From assembly GCF_017976235.1 (NCBI RefSeq), contig NZ_JACVHC010000001.1, forward strand, positions 186,001 to 250,000: a stretch of 64,000 nt of DNA. The letters are read 5' to 3'. A program made the translations under genes and the position numbers. The notes under the pieces were generated by a model. It made no database searches and was not told where the DNA came from. It was given only the letters and a program-made list of their open reading frames with translations. The stretch is from Pseudomonas anatoliensis (GTDB lineage: Bacteria > Pseudomonadota > Gammaproteobacteria > Pseudomonadales > Pseudomonadaceae). Shown here in pieces: positions 8,665-16,988 of this stretch. Position 1 is the stretch's first letter. Each line of letters starts with the position of its first letter.

Positions 8665-10869
8665 TTAGAAATCAATCGTACCCGACAACTTCGCCACCCG
8701 CGGCTCACCCTGAGTCAGGTAACCACCCTGCGCCGATTCCCAATACTTCTTGTTGGCCAGGTTCTCTACACCCAGGCGCACCGTCACGTCTTTCTCCGAC
8801 ACCTTGAAGGCATAACGTGCGCCGGCGTCAAAGCGGTTCCAGGTCGGCAGGCTGAGGTTATTGGCCGCGTCGGCGTATTGGCCGCCGGTGCGCAACATCC
8901 GCGCGTTCAGCGCTACGCCTTGCAGGCCGGGTACGTCCCAATCGGCGCCGGCGTTGAACTGGAAGGTCGGCACACCGATAGCACGGTTGCCGTCATTGGC
9001 GCCGTTGAGGGTGTTCTTCAGTTCGGTGTCCATCAGGGTCAGGCCGCTGATCAGGCGCAGGCCTTGGATCGGCTCACCGAACACGTTCATTTCCACGCCT
9101 TTGTTGACCTGCTCGCCTTCACGCACGTAGGTGCATGTGGTGGCGCTGTCAATTTCACAGTAACCGTCGCTCGGCTGCTCGATGCGATAAACCCCGAGGC
9201 TCGCGCCGTAGGTGCCCATGTCGATCTTCACTCCGGCCTCGGTCTGCTTGGAGCGCGCCGGTGCATAGACTTCGTTGCCGTTGGTCACGCGGAATCCGCC
9301 GGCGCTGGTCGGCGAAGTCGGGCCTTGAGCCAGGCCTTCGATGTGGTTGGCGTAGAACGACACGTGGTCCCACGGTTTGAACACGATGCCATAGACCGGC
9401 GTGGTGATCGATTCGTCGTAGCTCGACGAACGCGGGCCGCTGCCGTAACTGGCGTATCCGTAACCTTGCACTACGAGTTGCTGACGACGCAGGCCGGCAG
9501 TCACCAGCAGGCGATCATCGAAGAAACCGAGGGTGTCGGAAATTGCCAGGCTGCGGTTGAAGGTTTTGCCGACGATACCCGGATCGTTCAGGTCGCCGCC
9601 GGAGAAGTTGCCGACCGGCGCTGGCGTCTGCACCGGGTGGTAGATGTTGTTGGCGTATTGGGTCAGGTCAAAATCGTAGGCGCTGCGCTGTTCGGCCCAG
9701 ATGCCGGTCAGGCCGAAGTTGAGCTTGTGGCTGACCGGGCCGGTGTTGAATTTGCCGTTAAGGCCAGCCATGACGCTGGTGTTGTCTTCATCGTGAGGAA
9801 CGAAAGAGCCGGTGGTGAACGATGCGCCAGTGTTGCCCACCAGCGTCGTCGAGTTGTAGCGCCCGACTTCACGGGTGTGCTTGGCGCCGCCGGCAGCGTA
9901 GGCGGTCCAGTTGTCGTTGAGATCGTACTCGGCGCGGAGCATGCCGAAGGTGTCTTCGATGTCGGTGTAGCCCCACTTCGGCGCGTAGTTGGTGTCGGCC
10001 GATGGTGCGTCCGGGATGTGCGTGGCGGTGCCGAGGTTGACCGAACTGCGGCCACCGTTGACGCGCTCCTTCTGATAGGCGAAATCGCCGGAAACCCGCA
10101 GCGCATCGCCGCGATAGTCGAGGCCGATGGCGAACAGTTTCGAGCGCTGGTTTTCGTGATCGATGCCAGTGTCGCCCTCACGCTGGGACAGGTTGATGCG
10201 CGCGCCGAAGCGGTTGTCTTCACCGAAGCGTTGGCCAATGTCGAAGTGATGACCGATGCGACCTTCGCTGTTGATGTCCGTGGTGTAGCGGCGCAGCGGC
10301 ACATCGCCGGCGCGTTTTGGCTGCAGGTTGACGCCGCCGCCGATGCCGGAGCCGGTCGGGGTCACGCCGTTGATAAAGGCGTTCGGGCCCTTGAACACTT
10401 CCACGCGCTCCAGGGCGTCGGTGGAAATGATCTGCCGCGGCAACACGCCATACAGGCCGTTATAGGAAATGTCGTCGCCGTTCAGCGGCAGGCCACGGAT
10501 CATGAACACCTGCGACTGGTTGGAAAACCCCGAAGCCTGGCGCACTGACGAATCGTTGAGCAGCACGTCGGCGACGTTTTCGGCCTGCTGATCCTGAATC
10601 AGTTGTTCGGTGTAGGACGCGGCGCTGAACGGCACGTCCATCATGTCCTGATTGCCCAACACGCCGAGCTGGCCACCGCGTGCGACCTGACCACCGGAAT
10701 AGACCGGGGGCAGGGCGTTTGGCGCTGGCGCTTAAGCGTTGATATTGACGTTGTCCAGCACTAGCTCTTTGCCGTCTTCTTCAGCAGCGTGGGCGGTAAC
10801 GGTCAGGGAGCAGAGCAGGGCAAGAAGCGTCGGACGAAAAGGAACGCGGAGTCGGGCAGGAGCGGACAT
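8665..10869 (-). pseudogene. TonB-dependent siderophore receptor interrupted by an in-frame TAA at codon 46
   Basis: Read from ATG 10869, the minus strand gives a signal peptide (hydrophobic core TLLALLCSLTVTA, cleavage after AHA), then AEEDGKELVLDNVNINA, a stop codon TAA at 10734-10732, and then continues in the same frame for 689 more residues to 8665. The part after the stop holds the plug (VFMIRGLPLNGDD; ERVEVFKGPNAFINGV) and the whole 22-strand barrel ending in KLSGTIDF with the C-terminal Phe. ELVLDNVNI resembles a TonB box. A single CAA-to-TAA change (Gln) explains it. There is no shift of frame and the rest is intact, so this is a recent nonsense mutation, a sequencing error, or a readthrough case. 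The ligand is probably a ferric siderophore. No FecR-type signalling domain is present. Confidence 0.85.
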
Positions 10870-10949
10870 GTTTCATACCTGGAGGCGCACGGCCAGTCAG
10901 AAAAGTGAGGCGGCGCGTGAACTCCTTGCGCAAATGCGACTCCAGGCGC

Positions 10950-10968
10950 GAATGATAGTTTTTCTCAG
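10950..10968. promoter_or_regulatory. Candidate Fur box upstream of the TonB-receptor gene
   Basis: GAATGATAGTTTTTCTCAG resembles the pseudomonad Fur operator (GAATGATAATNATTCTCA) with a few mismatches and lies about 80 bases before the receptor start, as expected for an iron-repressed outer-membrane receptor. The call rests on similarity by eye only. Confidence 0.5.
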
Positions 10969-11016
10969 TAGCGTTTTGCAATCAGTTTGTCATCATCGCT
11001 GCATCACCCCGCACCG

Positions 11017-11123
11017 CCCCTGTAGGAGCTGCCGAAGGCTGCGATCTTTTGATCTTGTTTCTAAAAACCCAAATCAAAAGATCGTCCGAACGCGGCCCGA
11101 GCCTTCGGCAGCTCCTACAGGGG
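11017..11123. repeat. REP pair, class A, right arm interrupted
   Basis: Inverted pair from CCCCTGTAGGAG to CTCCTACAGGGG. In the right arm the dinucleotide CA expected after AAAAGATCG is replaced by 16 bases (11085-11100), after which the arm continues normally with GCCTTCGGCAG. With the Fur-box region it makes up the 10870-11225 gap; no gene is seen there. Confidence 0.8.
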
Positions 11124-11225
11124 AATGTGTTCAGTCAGGGAACAGGCCCGGATCATCGCAGTCCTAGCCTGCGCCATACCATTGAACGTATGGTGAACCC
11201 GCCTCAACGGACTGGATGGAGCAAC

Positions 11226-12317
11226 ATGCACACCCCTCGATTACTGATCACCCTCGCGGCAATGCTGGTGCTGGCCGGTTGCGCCAGCCAGCGCAATGGC
11301 GAGCCCGCCCCGCGTCCTCCGGCCGAAGTGAAGGCTGAGATCGTGCGCCTGATGCCGGCGAAAATCGCTGACCGCCAAGGCTGGGCCACTGATATTTACG
11401 TAGCATTTGCCACACAGGACATCAGCCCGACCACGCAAAACCTGTGTTCGGTGCTGGCCGTTGCCGAGCAGGAATCAACCTTTCAAGCCGATCCGACAGT
11501 GCCGGGCCTGGGCAAGATCGCCCGCGACGAAATCGACCGTCGTGCCGGCAAAGTCCACATCCCCAGCCTGCTGGTCAGCGGTGCTTTGCAGGTACGCTCC
11601 TCCAATGGCAAAACCTACAGCGAACGCTTGAAGGCGGCGCGCAGTGAAAAGGAATTGAGTGCCATTTTTGATGAGTTCATCGGCATGGTGCCGATGGGCC
11701 GCACGCTGTTCGGTGGCTTCAACCCGGTGCACACCGGCGGGCCGATGCAGGTCAGCATCGAATTTGCCGAGCAGCACGCCAAGGACTATCCGTACCCGGT
11801 GGACGGCACGATCCGCCGCGAAGTGTTCAGCCGCCGCGGCGGCATGTATTTCGGCATCGCGCATTTGCTCGGCTACCCGGTGAGCTACCGCGAGCCGCTC
11901 TATCGCTTCGCTGACTTCAATGCTGGTTGGTACGCCAGTCGCAATGCGGCGTTCCAGAATGCCGTCAGCCGCGCATCGGGTATCCCGCTGGCGCTGGATG
12001 GTGACCTGATCCGCTATGACTCGATCATGCCCGGCGGCACTGAACTGGCGGTGCGCACCCTCGGCAAGTCATTGGGCATGCGCAATCCGACCATTCGCGA
12101 TCAATTGGAGAAGGGCAAAACCCTGGAGTTCGAAGAGACCAAGCTGTACCGAGAGGTTTTTGCATTGGCCGAAAAGGCCGAGGGCAAATCACTGCCACGC
12201 GCGGTGCTACCGGGGATCGTCCTGCAGAGCCCGAAAATCACCCGCAAACTGACTACCGCATGGTTCGCCAAGCGCGTGGATGAGCGCTACAAACGCTGCA
12301 TGGCCAAGGCCGGATAA
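11226..12317 (+). CDS. DUF1615 family lipoprotein
   Basis: A 363-residue protein with a lipoprotein signal: basic start MHTPR, hydrophobic LLITLAAMLVLAG and lipobox LAGC (Cys near residue 19). This predicts a membrane-anchored periplasmic protein. The body matches the DUF1615 family, which is widespread in proteobacteria and of unknown function. A glutamate in AVAEQESTFQADP and the GGPMQVS segment recall the catalytic region of lysozyme-like transglycosylases, but this is only suggestive. The ATG at 11226 is chosen because it begins the lipoprotein signal; the open frame further left runs through the REP. A terminator follows 30 bases downstream. Confidence 0.8.
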   Translation: MHTPRLLITLAAMLVLAGCASQRNGEPAPRPPAEVKAEIVRLMPAKIADRQGWATDIYVAFATQDISPTTQNLCSVLAVAEQESTFQADPTVPGLGKIARDEIDRRAGKVHIPSLLVSGALQVRSSNGKTYSERLKAARSEKELSAIFDEFIGMVPMGRTLFGGFNPVHTGGPMQVSIEFAEQHAKDYPYPVDGTIRREVFSRRGGMYFGIAHLLGYPVSYREPLYRFADFNAGWYASRNAAFQNAVSRASGIPLALDGDLIRYDSIMPGGTELAVRTLGKSLGMRNPTIRDQLEKGKTLEFEETKLYREVFALAEKAEGKSLPRAVLPGIVLQSPKITRKLTTAWFAKRVDERYKRCMAKAG

Positions 12318-12345
12318 CGTTCCCAGACATAAAAGAACCAGACAT

Positions 12346-12373
12346 AAAAAACCCGGCTGCGGGAGCCGGGTTT
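12346..12373 (+). terminator. Terminator between the DUF1615 gene and the convergent repeat-protein gene
   Basis: Hairpin AACCCGGCT-GCGGG-AGCCGGGTT with an A run before and a short T run after, so it could serve both convergent genes. Confidence 0.75.
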
Positions 12374-12403
12374 CTCTGGGTTGTTGCGATTAACGCCATT
12401 CAT

Positions 12404-13039
12404 TCAAGCGTTGCGAAGTTCGTTCAGACGATCCGCACCACCTTCGGCGATGGTGTTGCCTTGCAGGCGATCCGAACCATCAGCGGCGATGGTGTTGCCT
12501 TGCAGACGATCCGAGCCATCAGCGGCAACGGTGTTGCCTTGCAGGCGATCCGAGCCATCAGCGGCAACGGTGTTGCCTTGCAGGCGATCCGAACCATCAG
12601 CGGCGATGGTGTTGCCTTGCAGACGATCCGAGCCATCAGCGGCGATGGTGTTGCCTTGCAGACGATCCGAACCATCAGCGGCGACGGTGTTGCCTTGCAG
12701 GCGATCCGAGCCATCAGCGGCGATGGTGTTGCCTTGCAGACGATCCGAACCATCAGCGGCGACGGTGTTGCCTTGCAGGCGATCCGAGCCATCAGCGGCG
12801 ACGGTGTTGCCTTGCAGACGATCCGAGCCATCAGCTGCGATGGTGTTGCCTTGCAAGCGATCCGAGCCATCAGCGGCGACGGTGTTGCCTTGCAGGCGAT
12901 CCGAGCCATCAGCGGCAACGGCGTTCTGGTACAGACGATCCGAGCCATCGGCCGCGATCATCGTGTGAATCGGGGTAGCGGCAAAAGCGTTAACTGCGAA
13001 AACCGAGAAAGCGATGCTGAGAAGAGTTTGGCGTTTCAT
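12404..13039 (-). CDS. Secreted protein made of 13-residue tandem repeats
   Basis: A 211-residue protein: a signal peptide (MKRQTLLSIAFSVFAVNAFA, cleavage after AFA), a short linker, then one variant unit (AADGSDRLYQNA), twelve units of (V/I)AADGSDRLQGNT and a final degenerate unit (IAEGGADRLNELRNA). Only the first residue of the unit varies, Val or Ile. The DNA repeat is 39 bp, a multiple of three, which keeps several frames open on both strands and creates spurious ORFs there. No function is known to me; similar proteins occur in pseudomonads as hypothetical proteins. The units are acidic and Gly/Asp rich (DGSD), so cation binding or an extended solenoid is possible but unproven. The ATG is preceded by a GGAG sequence. 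Confidence 0.8.
   Translation of the reverse strand: MKRQTLLSIAFSVFAVNAFAATPIHTMIAADGSDRLYQNAVAADGSDRLQGNTVAADGSDRLQGNTIAADGSDRLQGNTVAADGSDRLQGNTVAADGSDRLQGNTIAADGSDRLQGNTVAADGSDRLQGNTIAADGSDRLQGNTIAADGSDRLQGNTVAADGSDRLQGNTVAADGSDRLQGNTIAADGSDRLQGNTIAEGGADRLNELRNA
12424..12960. repeat. 39-bp tandem repeat array inside the repeat-protein gene
   Basis: Fourteen units counting the two degenerate end units. Units differ at a few synonymous or near-synonymous places (GATCCGAGCC versus GATCCGAACC; GGCAACGG, GGCGATGG or GGCGACGG), in an order that suggests duplication of small blocks. Confidence 0.95.
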
Positions 13040-13160
13040 GATGGTGTGCTCCAGGGGTGTTATTGGTTGGTATGGAGCAGATGTTACGCCGGAGATTTTT
13101 TATGAGAACTTCATTGCCGTGATTGTGAACATCGACGGCAATGATGATTGGGGAACTGGC

Positions 13161-13256
13161 CCCCTGTAGGAGCATTCGAGTGAAACGAGGCTGCGATCTT
13201 TTGATCTTGTTTTTAAGGGGAAGATCAAAAGATCGCAGCCTGCCGAAGCTCCTGCA
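13161..13256. repeat. REP pair, class A, left arm altered
   Basis: The right arm and outer parts match class A, but the left arm reads GTAGGAGC, then ATTCGAGTGAAACGA, then GGCTGCGATC, so the inner hairpin of that arm has been replaced. Confidence 0.75.
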
Positions 13257-13265
13257 AAGGCAGTT

Positions 13266-13958
13266 TCAGAGGACTTTGACTGCCCGGCCAATCGCCTGAA
13301 TCGGCCCGGTCGGCTTGCCGATTGGCGAGCCGTTAGTACCCTCCAGCGTCAACTCGAATAGCTGATTCGCTTCCAGCGGCGGCAATTTATCCAGCGGCAC
13401 CGACAGCGCCTGCCCCGGTTTGACCAACCCCAGCGATACCGGGCCCTGCCAGCCGTCAGCCTTGGTCCAGAACTCCAACGCCTTATCCGCCGGCACTTCC
13501 ATCACACCCAGTGGAATCAGCTGAATCTCCCGCGAATTGCTCGCCTGGATCACCCAGCCCGGAGCCTTGTCCTGTGGCGCGACCAGCACCACCAGATAAC
13601 TCGGTTTCGCAGTGGTCTGGGTCAGCAGCATTGAGCCCAACACCAATGTGGCGGCCAAGCCGGCAGCGCTCAGGCCGCGCCACAGCGGCAGCAGGTTCCA
13701 CCATGAGGTCGCGGGTGTTTGTTGCGGGAGTCGATCAATGCTGCGATTGATCCGCGGCCACAGCAGCGCTGACGGTTGTTGCGGCGAGGCGAAATCCGTC
13801 AGCTCCAGCAACCGCCGCTCCCAGGCATCCACCGCCGCACGCAGATCAGGCTCATGCGGCAGACGTTTCTGCACCTCGATCCGCTGTTCGGCAGAGAGTG
13901 TGCCGAGCACGTATTCGCCCGCCAGTTCATCGCGTTCCTGCGCCGATTCAGTGGTCAT
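13266..13958 (-). CDS. Anti-sigma factor, RskA family
   Basis: A 230-residue membrane protein. The N-terminal cytoplasmic anti-sigma domain (ELAGEYVLGTLSAEQR, then DLRAAVDAWERRLLELTDF) is of the zinc-less RskA/ChrR-type 'LAGEYVLG' kind. A single transmembrane segment lies near residues 95-112 (LSAAGLAATLVLGSMLL). The periplasmic C-terminal half is the RskA domain (VMEVPADKALEFWTKADGWQGPVSLGLV). It should bind and hold the ECF sigma factor encoded just upstream. The ATG at 13958 overlaps the sigma stop (ATGA); a GTG nine bases upstream is an alternative. The inducing signal is not evident. Confidence 0.88.
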   Translation of the reverse strand: MTTESAQERDELAGEYVLGTLSAEQRIEVQKRLPHEPDLRAAVDAWERRLLELTDFASPQQPSALLWPRINRSIDRLPQQTPATSWWNLLPLWRGLSAAGLAATLVLGSMLLTQTTAKPSYLVVLVAPQDKAPGWVIQASNSREIQLIPLGVMEVPADKALEFWTKADGWQGPVSLGLVKPGQALSVPLDKLPPLEANQLFELTLEGTNGSPIGKPTGPIQAIGRAVKVL

Positions 13959-14503
13959 CCCATGCACTCCCGCAAGGCGTTGAGGCTGCGTTTGATCCAG
14001 GCCTTGACCGTGCCGAGCGGCGTGTCGAGGCGCGTGGAAATCTGCGCGTGGGTATAGCCGTCGACGTAAGCGTGGAGAATGCAGCGCCGGCGCTGTGGGT
14101 CGAGTTGTTCCAGGCAGCGATGGATGCGCGCCGAGTGGTCCTGGGCGTTGAAGGTCTCGTCGAGCACTTCGTGGTCTTCGTCGAACGGCATTTCCCGCCG
14201 ATGATCACGCAGTTGATTCAACGCCAGATGCCGCGTCACGCTGTACATCCAGCCGCGCGCCGAACCCCGTGAAACGTCAAACCCCGCCGCACCGTTCCAG
14301 ATCTTGATAAATGCGTCATGGACAATGTCCTCCGCCAGCGCCGTGTCGCGCACCAGCCGTTTGGCCACACCGAGCAGGCGCGGGCCTTCCTGCACGTAAA
14401 GATCGCGCAGGGCCGAACGCTCGCCGCGGGCACAGGCAGCGAGGCGGGCTTCATAATCGAATTCGGGTTCGGGCAAGGTCATGCTGTGCAATCTAGCTGA
14501 CAT
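13955..14503 (-). CDS. ECF-type RNA polymerase sigma factor (SigK-like)
   Basis: A 182-residue group 4 sigma factor. Region 2 spans about residues 28-100 (LYVQEGPRLLGVAKRLVRDTALAEDIVHDAFIKIW, then SRGSARGWMYSVTRHLALNQLRDHRRE). Region 4 covers the last ~60 residues with the helix-turn-helix YVDGYTHAQISTRLDTPLGTVKAWIKRSL. It directs RNA polymerase to a small regulon when its anti-sigma partner releases it. The start is uncertain: ATG 14503 has GAGG very close, and M8 (14482) is possible. It forms an operon with the anti-sigma gene through an ATGA overlap. Targets are unknown; the DUF3455 gene upstream is on the same strand. Confidence 0.92.
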   Translation of the reverse strand: MSARLHSMTLPEPEFDYEARLAACARGERSALRDLYVQEGPRLLGVAKRLVRDTALAEDIVHDAFIKIWNGAAGFDVSRGSARGWMYSVTRHLALNQLRDHRREMPFDEDHEVLDETFNAQDHSARIHRCLEQLDPQRRRCILHAYVDGYTHAQISTRLDTPLGTVKAWIKRSLNALRECMG

Positions 14504-14533
14504 TCCTCAAACATCCAGAGTGCATAAATCCTT

Positions 14534-14693
14534 TGTAGGAGTGAGCCCTGTGGCGAGGGGATTTATCCCCGATCGGCTGCATGACAGTCGTAAAACCGTT
14601 GGATGCGATGAATCTGACACTGCGCATTTTCCGGTTTTGGGGAAGCTTCGCTCCCCGTCGGGGATAAAGCCCCTCACCACAGTTCGTTCCCAC
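14534..14693. repeat. Long inverted repeat, class C
   Basis: Outer arms GTGGCGAGGGGATTTATCCCC and its complement enclose a GGCTGC...GGAAGCTTCGCTCCCC inner stem. The same ~150-bp architecture is seen at 16131-16265 and 34341-34494. It fills the gap between the sigma gene and the DUF3455 gene. Confidence 0.85.
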
Positions 14694-14717
14694 AGGGAAT
14701 TTATGTAGGCAGGAAAA

Positions 14718-15239
14718 TCAGTTCGCAGCCCAGAAAATGTAATCCGCCTGATATTTCACCACTTCCTGTTTGCCCTTGTTCGCGGTCGTGCAGACTGTGC
14801 CCGGTGCCACGCCGCCCTTTAGCGCAACGCGCTGGATGTAGCTGACACCGCTCATTGCGCCTTCACCTTCAGCAGGGTTGGCCTTGACCAGTTGATAGGG
14901 CAGGTTGCCCGGAGTCGACGGCGCCACGGCCAATTGCGTACCGGTGACTTTCGAACCGTCCTTGGCCTGCCAGGTGGCGGGCGGGCCGAAATAGGTGCCG
15001 ACCTGCTTGCCGCTGCGATCATTGAGCACCGCTTTCGGGCCGACGAAGGTCCACTCGGTCTGTCCGGCAGCATTGGGCTTGTCGCGGCATTCGTAAGTGA
15101 TCTCGCCCACCCCGGTGGTTTCCATCGCGATCTTGTGGCCTTCCGGAACTTTGATGGCGTCCGGATAGTTGCTCTGGGCGAAGGTCGTCGTGGTGACGGC
15201 GAGCAAACCGGTGAAGCAGATCAGCTGTGTGGTGTTCAT
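14718..15239 (-). CDS. DUF3455 family secreted protein
   Basis: A 173-residue protein with a signal peptide (MNTTQLICFTGLLAVTTTTFAQ) followed by the DUF3455 domain, recognisable by VPEGHKIAMETTGVGEITYECR, WTFVGPKAVLNDRSGKQVGTYFGPPATWQAKDGSKV and a C-terminal YQADYIFW. The family is found in bacteria and fungi and has no assigned activity. Three Cys residues (one in the tag YECRD, one in GTVCTT) may form a disulfide. The ATG at 15239 is chosen because it starts a proper signal peptide; the frame is open 36 codons further up. It is transcribed towards the ECF sigma pair, separated from it by a class C repeat. Confidence 0.82.
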   Translation of the reverse strand: MNTTQLICFTGLLAVTTTTFAQSNYPDAIKVPEGHKIAMETTGVGEITYECRDKPNAAGQTEWTFVGPKAVLNDRSGKQVGTYFGPPATWQAKDGSKVTGTQLAVAPSTPGNLPYQLVKANPAEGEGAMSGVSYIQRVALKGGVAPGTVCTTANKGKQEVVKYQADYIFWAAN

Positions 15240-15476
15240 CAGTGTCTTTCTCCGAAAAGGGTAAACCGCTGACAGCCGAGGAGGGCTGTTACAGGGACTA
15301 CCCGTGGCGGAGGGGTTTGGATGCAGTGCATGGAAAATATTTTTCAATCACCGCCAGCGCTGTCTTTCGACGTTTGAATTCGCAAGTGGCGAGTGCATGG
15401 GAAAAACGTGCCAAATCGCATACAGCAGCTATAAATAGTGCTACATCAAATGCCTGTCGGGGATTGAGGAGGGGAT

Positions 15477-16100
15477 ATGTATCAGCTCTACGGACATCGC
15501 AACTCAGGCGCAGCCGCCATCGAAGCGGCGCTGGAGTTGTGCCAGATCGCTTATCGCTTCATTGATATCGAAGCCAGCACCGAAGCCGCCGAGGACCTGG
15601 CGAAGCTCAATCCCCTGAAGCAGATCCCGACCCTGCAATTGCCCGATGGCAGCGTGCTCACCGAGAGCGCGGCGATTCTGATTCATCTGGGCCTGACATT
15701 TCCCAAATCGGGTTTGCTGCCGGCCAAGGCGGACGAGCGCGATCAGGCGATTCGCGGTCTGGTCTACATCGTCAGCAATTGCTACGCGGCCATCGGCGTC
15801 GTCGACTACCCCGAGCGCTGGCTGGTGATGCCCGACGAAGCGTCGCGGCAGAACCTGATCGCCGGCGCTCGCGAGCGATTGCACTGGAGTTGGGAAGTGT
15901 TTGCCGACCAGTTTTCCGCCGAGCTGTACCTGGACGACGAAACACCGGGTGCGCTGGACGTGCTGGCCGCGGTGGTGACGCGCTGGGCAGGCAGCCGCGA
16001 GCATCTGCGTCAGACCCGGCCGGGGTTTTATGCGTGGTTGCAGCGGATCGACCGGCATCCGGTGCTGGCGCCGGTGTTTGCCCGGCATTGGCCAGTGTGA
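15477..16100 (+). CDS. Glutathione S-transferase
   Basis: A 207-residue GST with a thioredoxin-like N-terminal domain: MYQLYGHRNSGAAAIEAALEL, the cis-Pro motif LKQIPTLQL and the glutathione-binding ESAAILIHL near residue 66. The C-terminal helical domain follows, with LDVLAAVVTRW in the place of the usual buried Asp motif. It differs from the GST at 4974, so the two are not recent duplicates. The start is supported by GAGGAGGGG just upstream. The substrate is unknown; detoxification or disulfide exchange is the family role. Confidence 0.9.
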   Translation: MYQLYGHRNSGAAAIEAALELCQIAYRFIDIEASTEAAEDLAKLNPLKQIPTLQLPDGSVLTESAAILIHLGLTFPKSGLLPAKADERDQAIRGLVYIVSNCYAAIGVVDYPERWLVMPDEASRQNLIAGARERLHWSWEVFADQFSAELYLDDETPGALDVLAAVVTRWAGSREHLRQTRPGFYAWLQRIDRHPVLAPVFARHWPV

Positions 16101-16130
16101 ACACACCGTAAATCCACTTGTGAATGTGAT

Positions 16131-16265
16131 CTCTGTGGCGAGGGGATTTATCCCCGTTGGGCTGCGTAGCAGTCCTGAGACCATCCCGCGCGGTGTGTCT
16201 GACTAGCCGCGATTGCAGGTTTTGGGGCGGCTTCGCCACCCAACGGGGATAAATCCCCTCGCCAC
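16131..16265. repeat. Long inverted repeat, class C
   Basis: CTGTGGCGAGGGGATTTATC with CCCGTTGGGCTGC at the left, and CACCCAACGGGGATAAATCC with CCTCGCCACA at the right. It lies between the convergent GST and CBS-domain genes. Confidence 0.88.
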
Positions 16266-16337
16266 ATGATCCTCATGACCCATCACCCATCACCGCAGGA
16301 TTCATCTCTACAGGGGATTGTGGTGTTTTCGGGGTGA

Positions 16338-16778
16338 TCACTCCCCGCGGATGTACTGCTCCAGTTGCTTGATCAGCTCGGCCTGTTCGGCAATCGCCTC
16401 TTTCACCAGGTCACCAATCGACAGCAAGCCAATCAACTTGCCGTTCTCCACCACCGGCAGGTGGCGCAGGCGCTTGTCCGACATGATGCCCAAGCACGTG
16501 TCGACGGTCTGGTGGGTATCAACGGTAATCACGTTCGCCACCATGATGTCGCGAACCGGCGTGCCCACGGAGGAGCGGCCATGCAGCACCAGTTTGCGCG
16601 CGTAATCGCGTTCGCTGATGATGCCGACCACGGTGTCGTCTTCCACCACCAGCAAGGCGCCGACGTTTTTTTCGGCCATCTTCATCAGCGCTTCAAGCAC
16701 CATGTGATCAGGCTTGATCTGGTGCACTTCCTGGTTTTTCTGATCTTTGAGCTTGAGCAGTTGGGCGACGGTCTTCAT
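16338..16778 (-). CDS. Stand-alone CBS-domain pair protein
   Basis: A 146-residue protein that is almost entirely two CBS motifs: residues ~15-70 (NVGALLVVEDDTVVGIISERDYARK) and ~80-135 (RLRHLPVVENGKLIGLLSIGDLVKE). Together they form one Bateman module, a cytoplasmic sensor that usually binds adenine nucleotides. The conserved ISERDYARK is typical of the widespread 'inosine-5-monophosphate dehydrogenase-related' CBS proteins that lack a catalytic domain. Its partner is unknown. It is a single gene, with its start at ATG 16778. Confidence 0.9.
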   Translation of the reverse strand: MKTVAQLLKLKDQKNQEVHQIKPDHMVLEALMKMAEKNVGALLVVEDDTVVGIISERDYARKLVLHGRSSVGTPVRDIMVANVITVDTHQTVDTCLGIMSDKRLRHLPVVENGKLIGLLSIGDLVKEAIAEQAELIKQLEQYIRGE

Positions 16779-16988
16779 GGCGGTTACTCAGGTGTTGTCG
16801 TTGTAATGCAAGCATCGTAGACGCTGGCGCGCAGGGCAAGGTGGCAAAGCGGCAGATAGCACGCAAAAAACGTCATTTGGCCGTTTTTTTCCACGCATGG
16901 CCGCTTCTTTGCCTGTGCACGTCTTGATACAGAAGGGCGCGATGGCGTTTCTGCGTCTTGGATAGACTCGGGCATCTGAATTTCATGG

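Noticed and set aside
12424..12960. CRISPR-like array
   Set aside because: The repeats are contiguous with no unique spacers and encode protein units. There are no cas genes in the window.
12381..13105. Long open frames on the plus strand opposite the repeat-protein gene
   Set aside because: The 39-bp repeat is a multiple of three without stops in these frames, so they stay open by chance. They lack a signal peptide or ribosome site, while the minus-strand reading has both.
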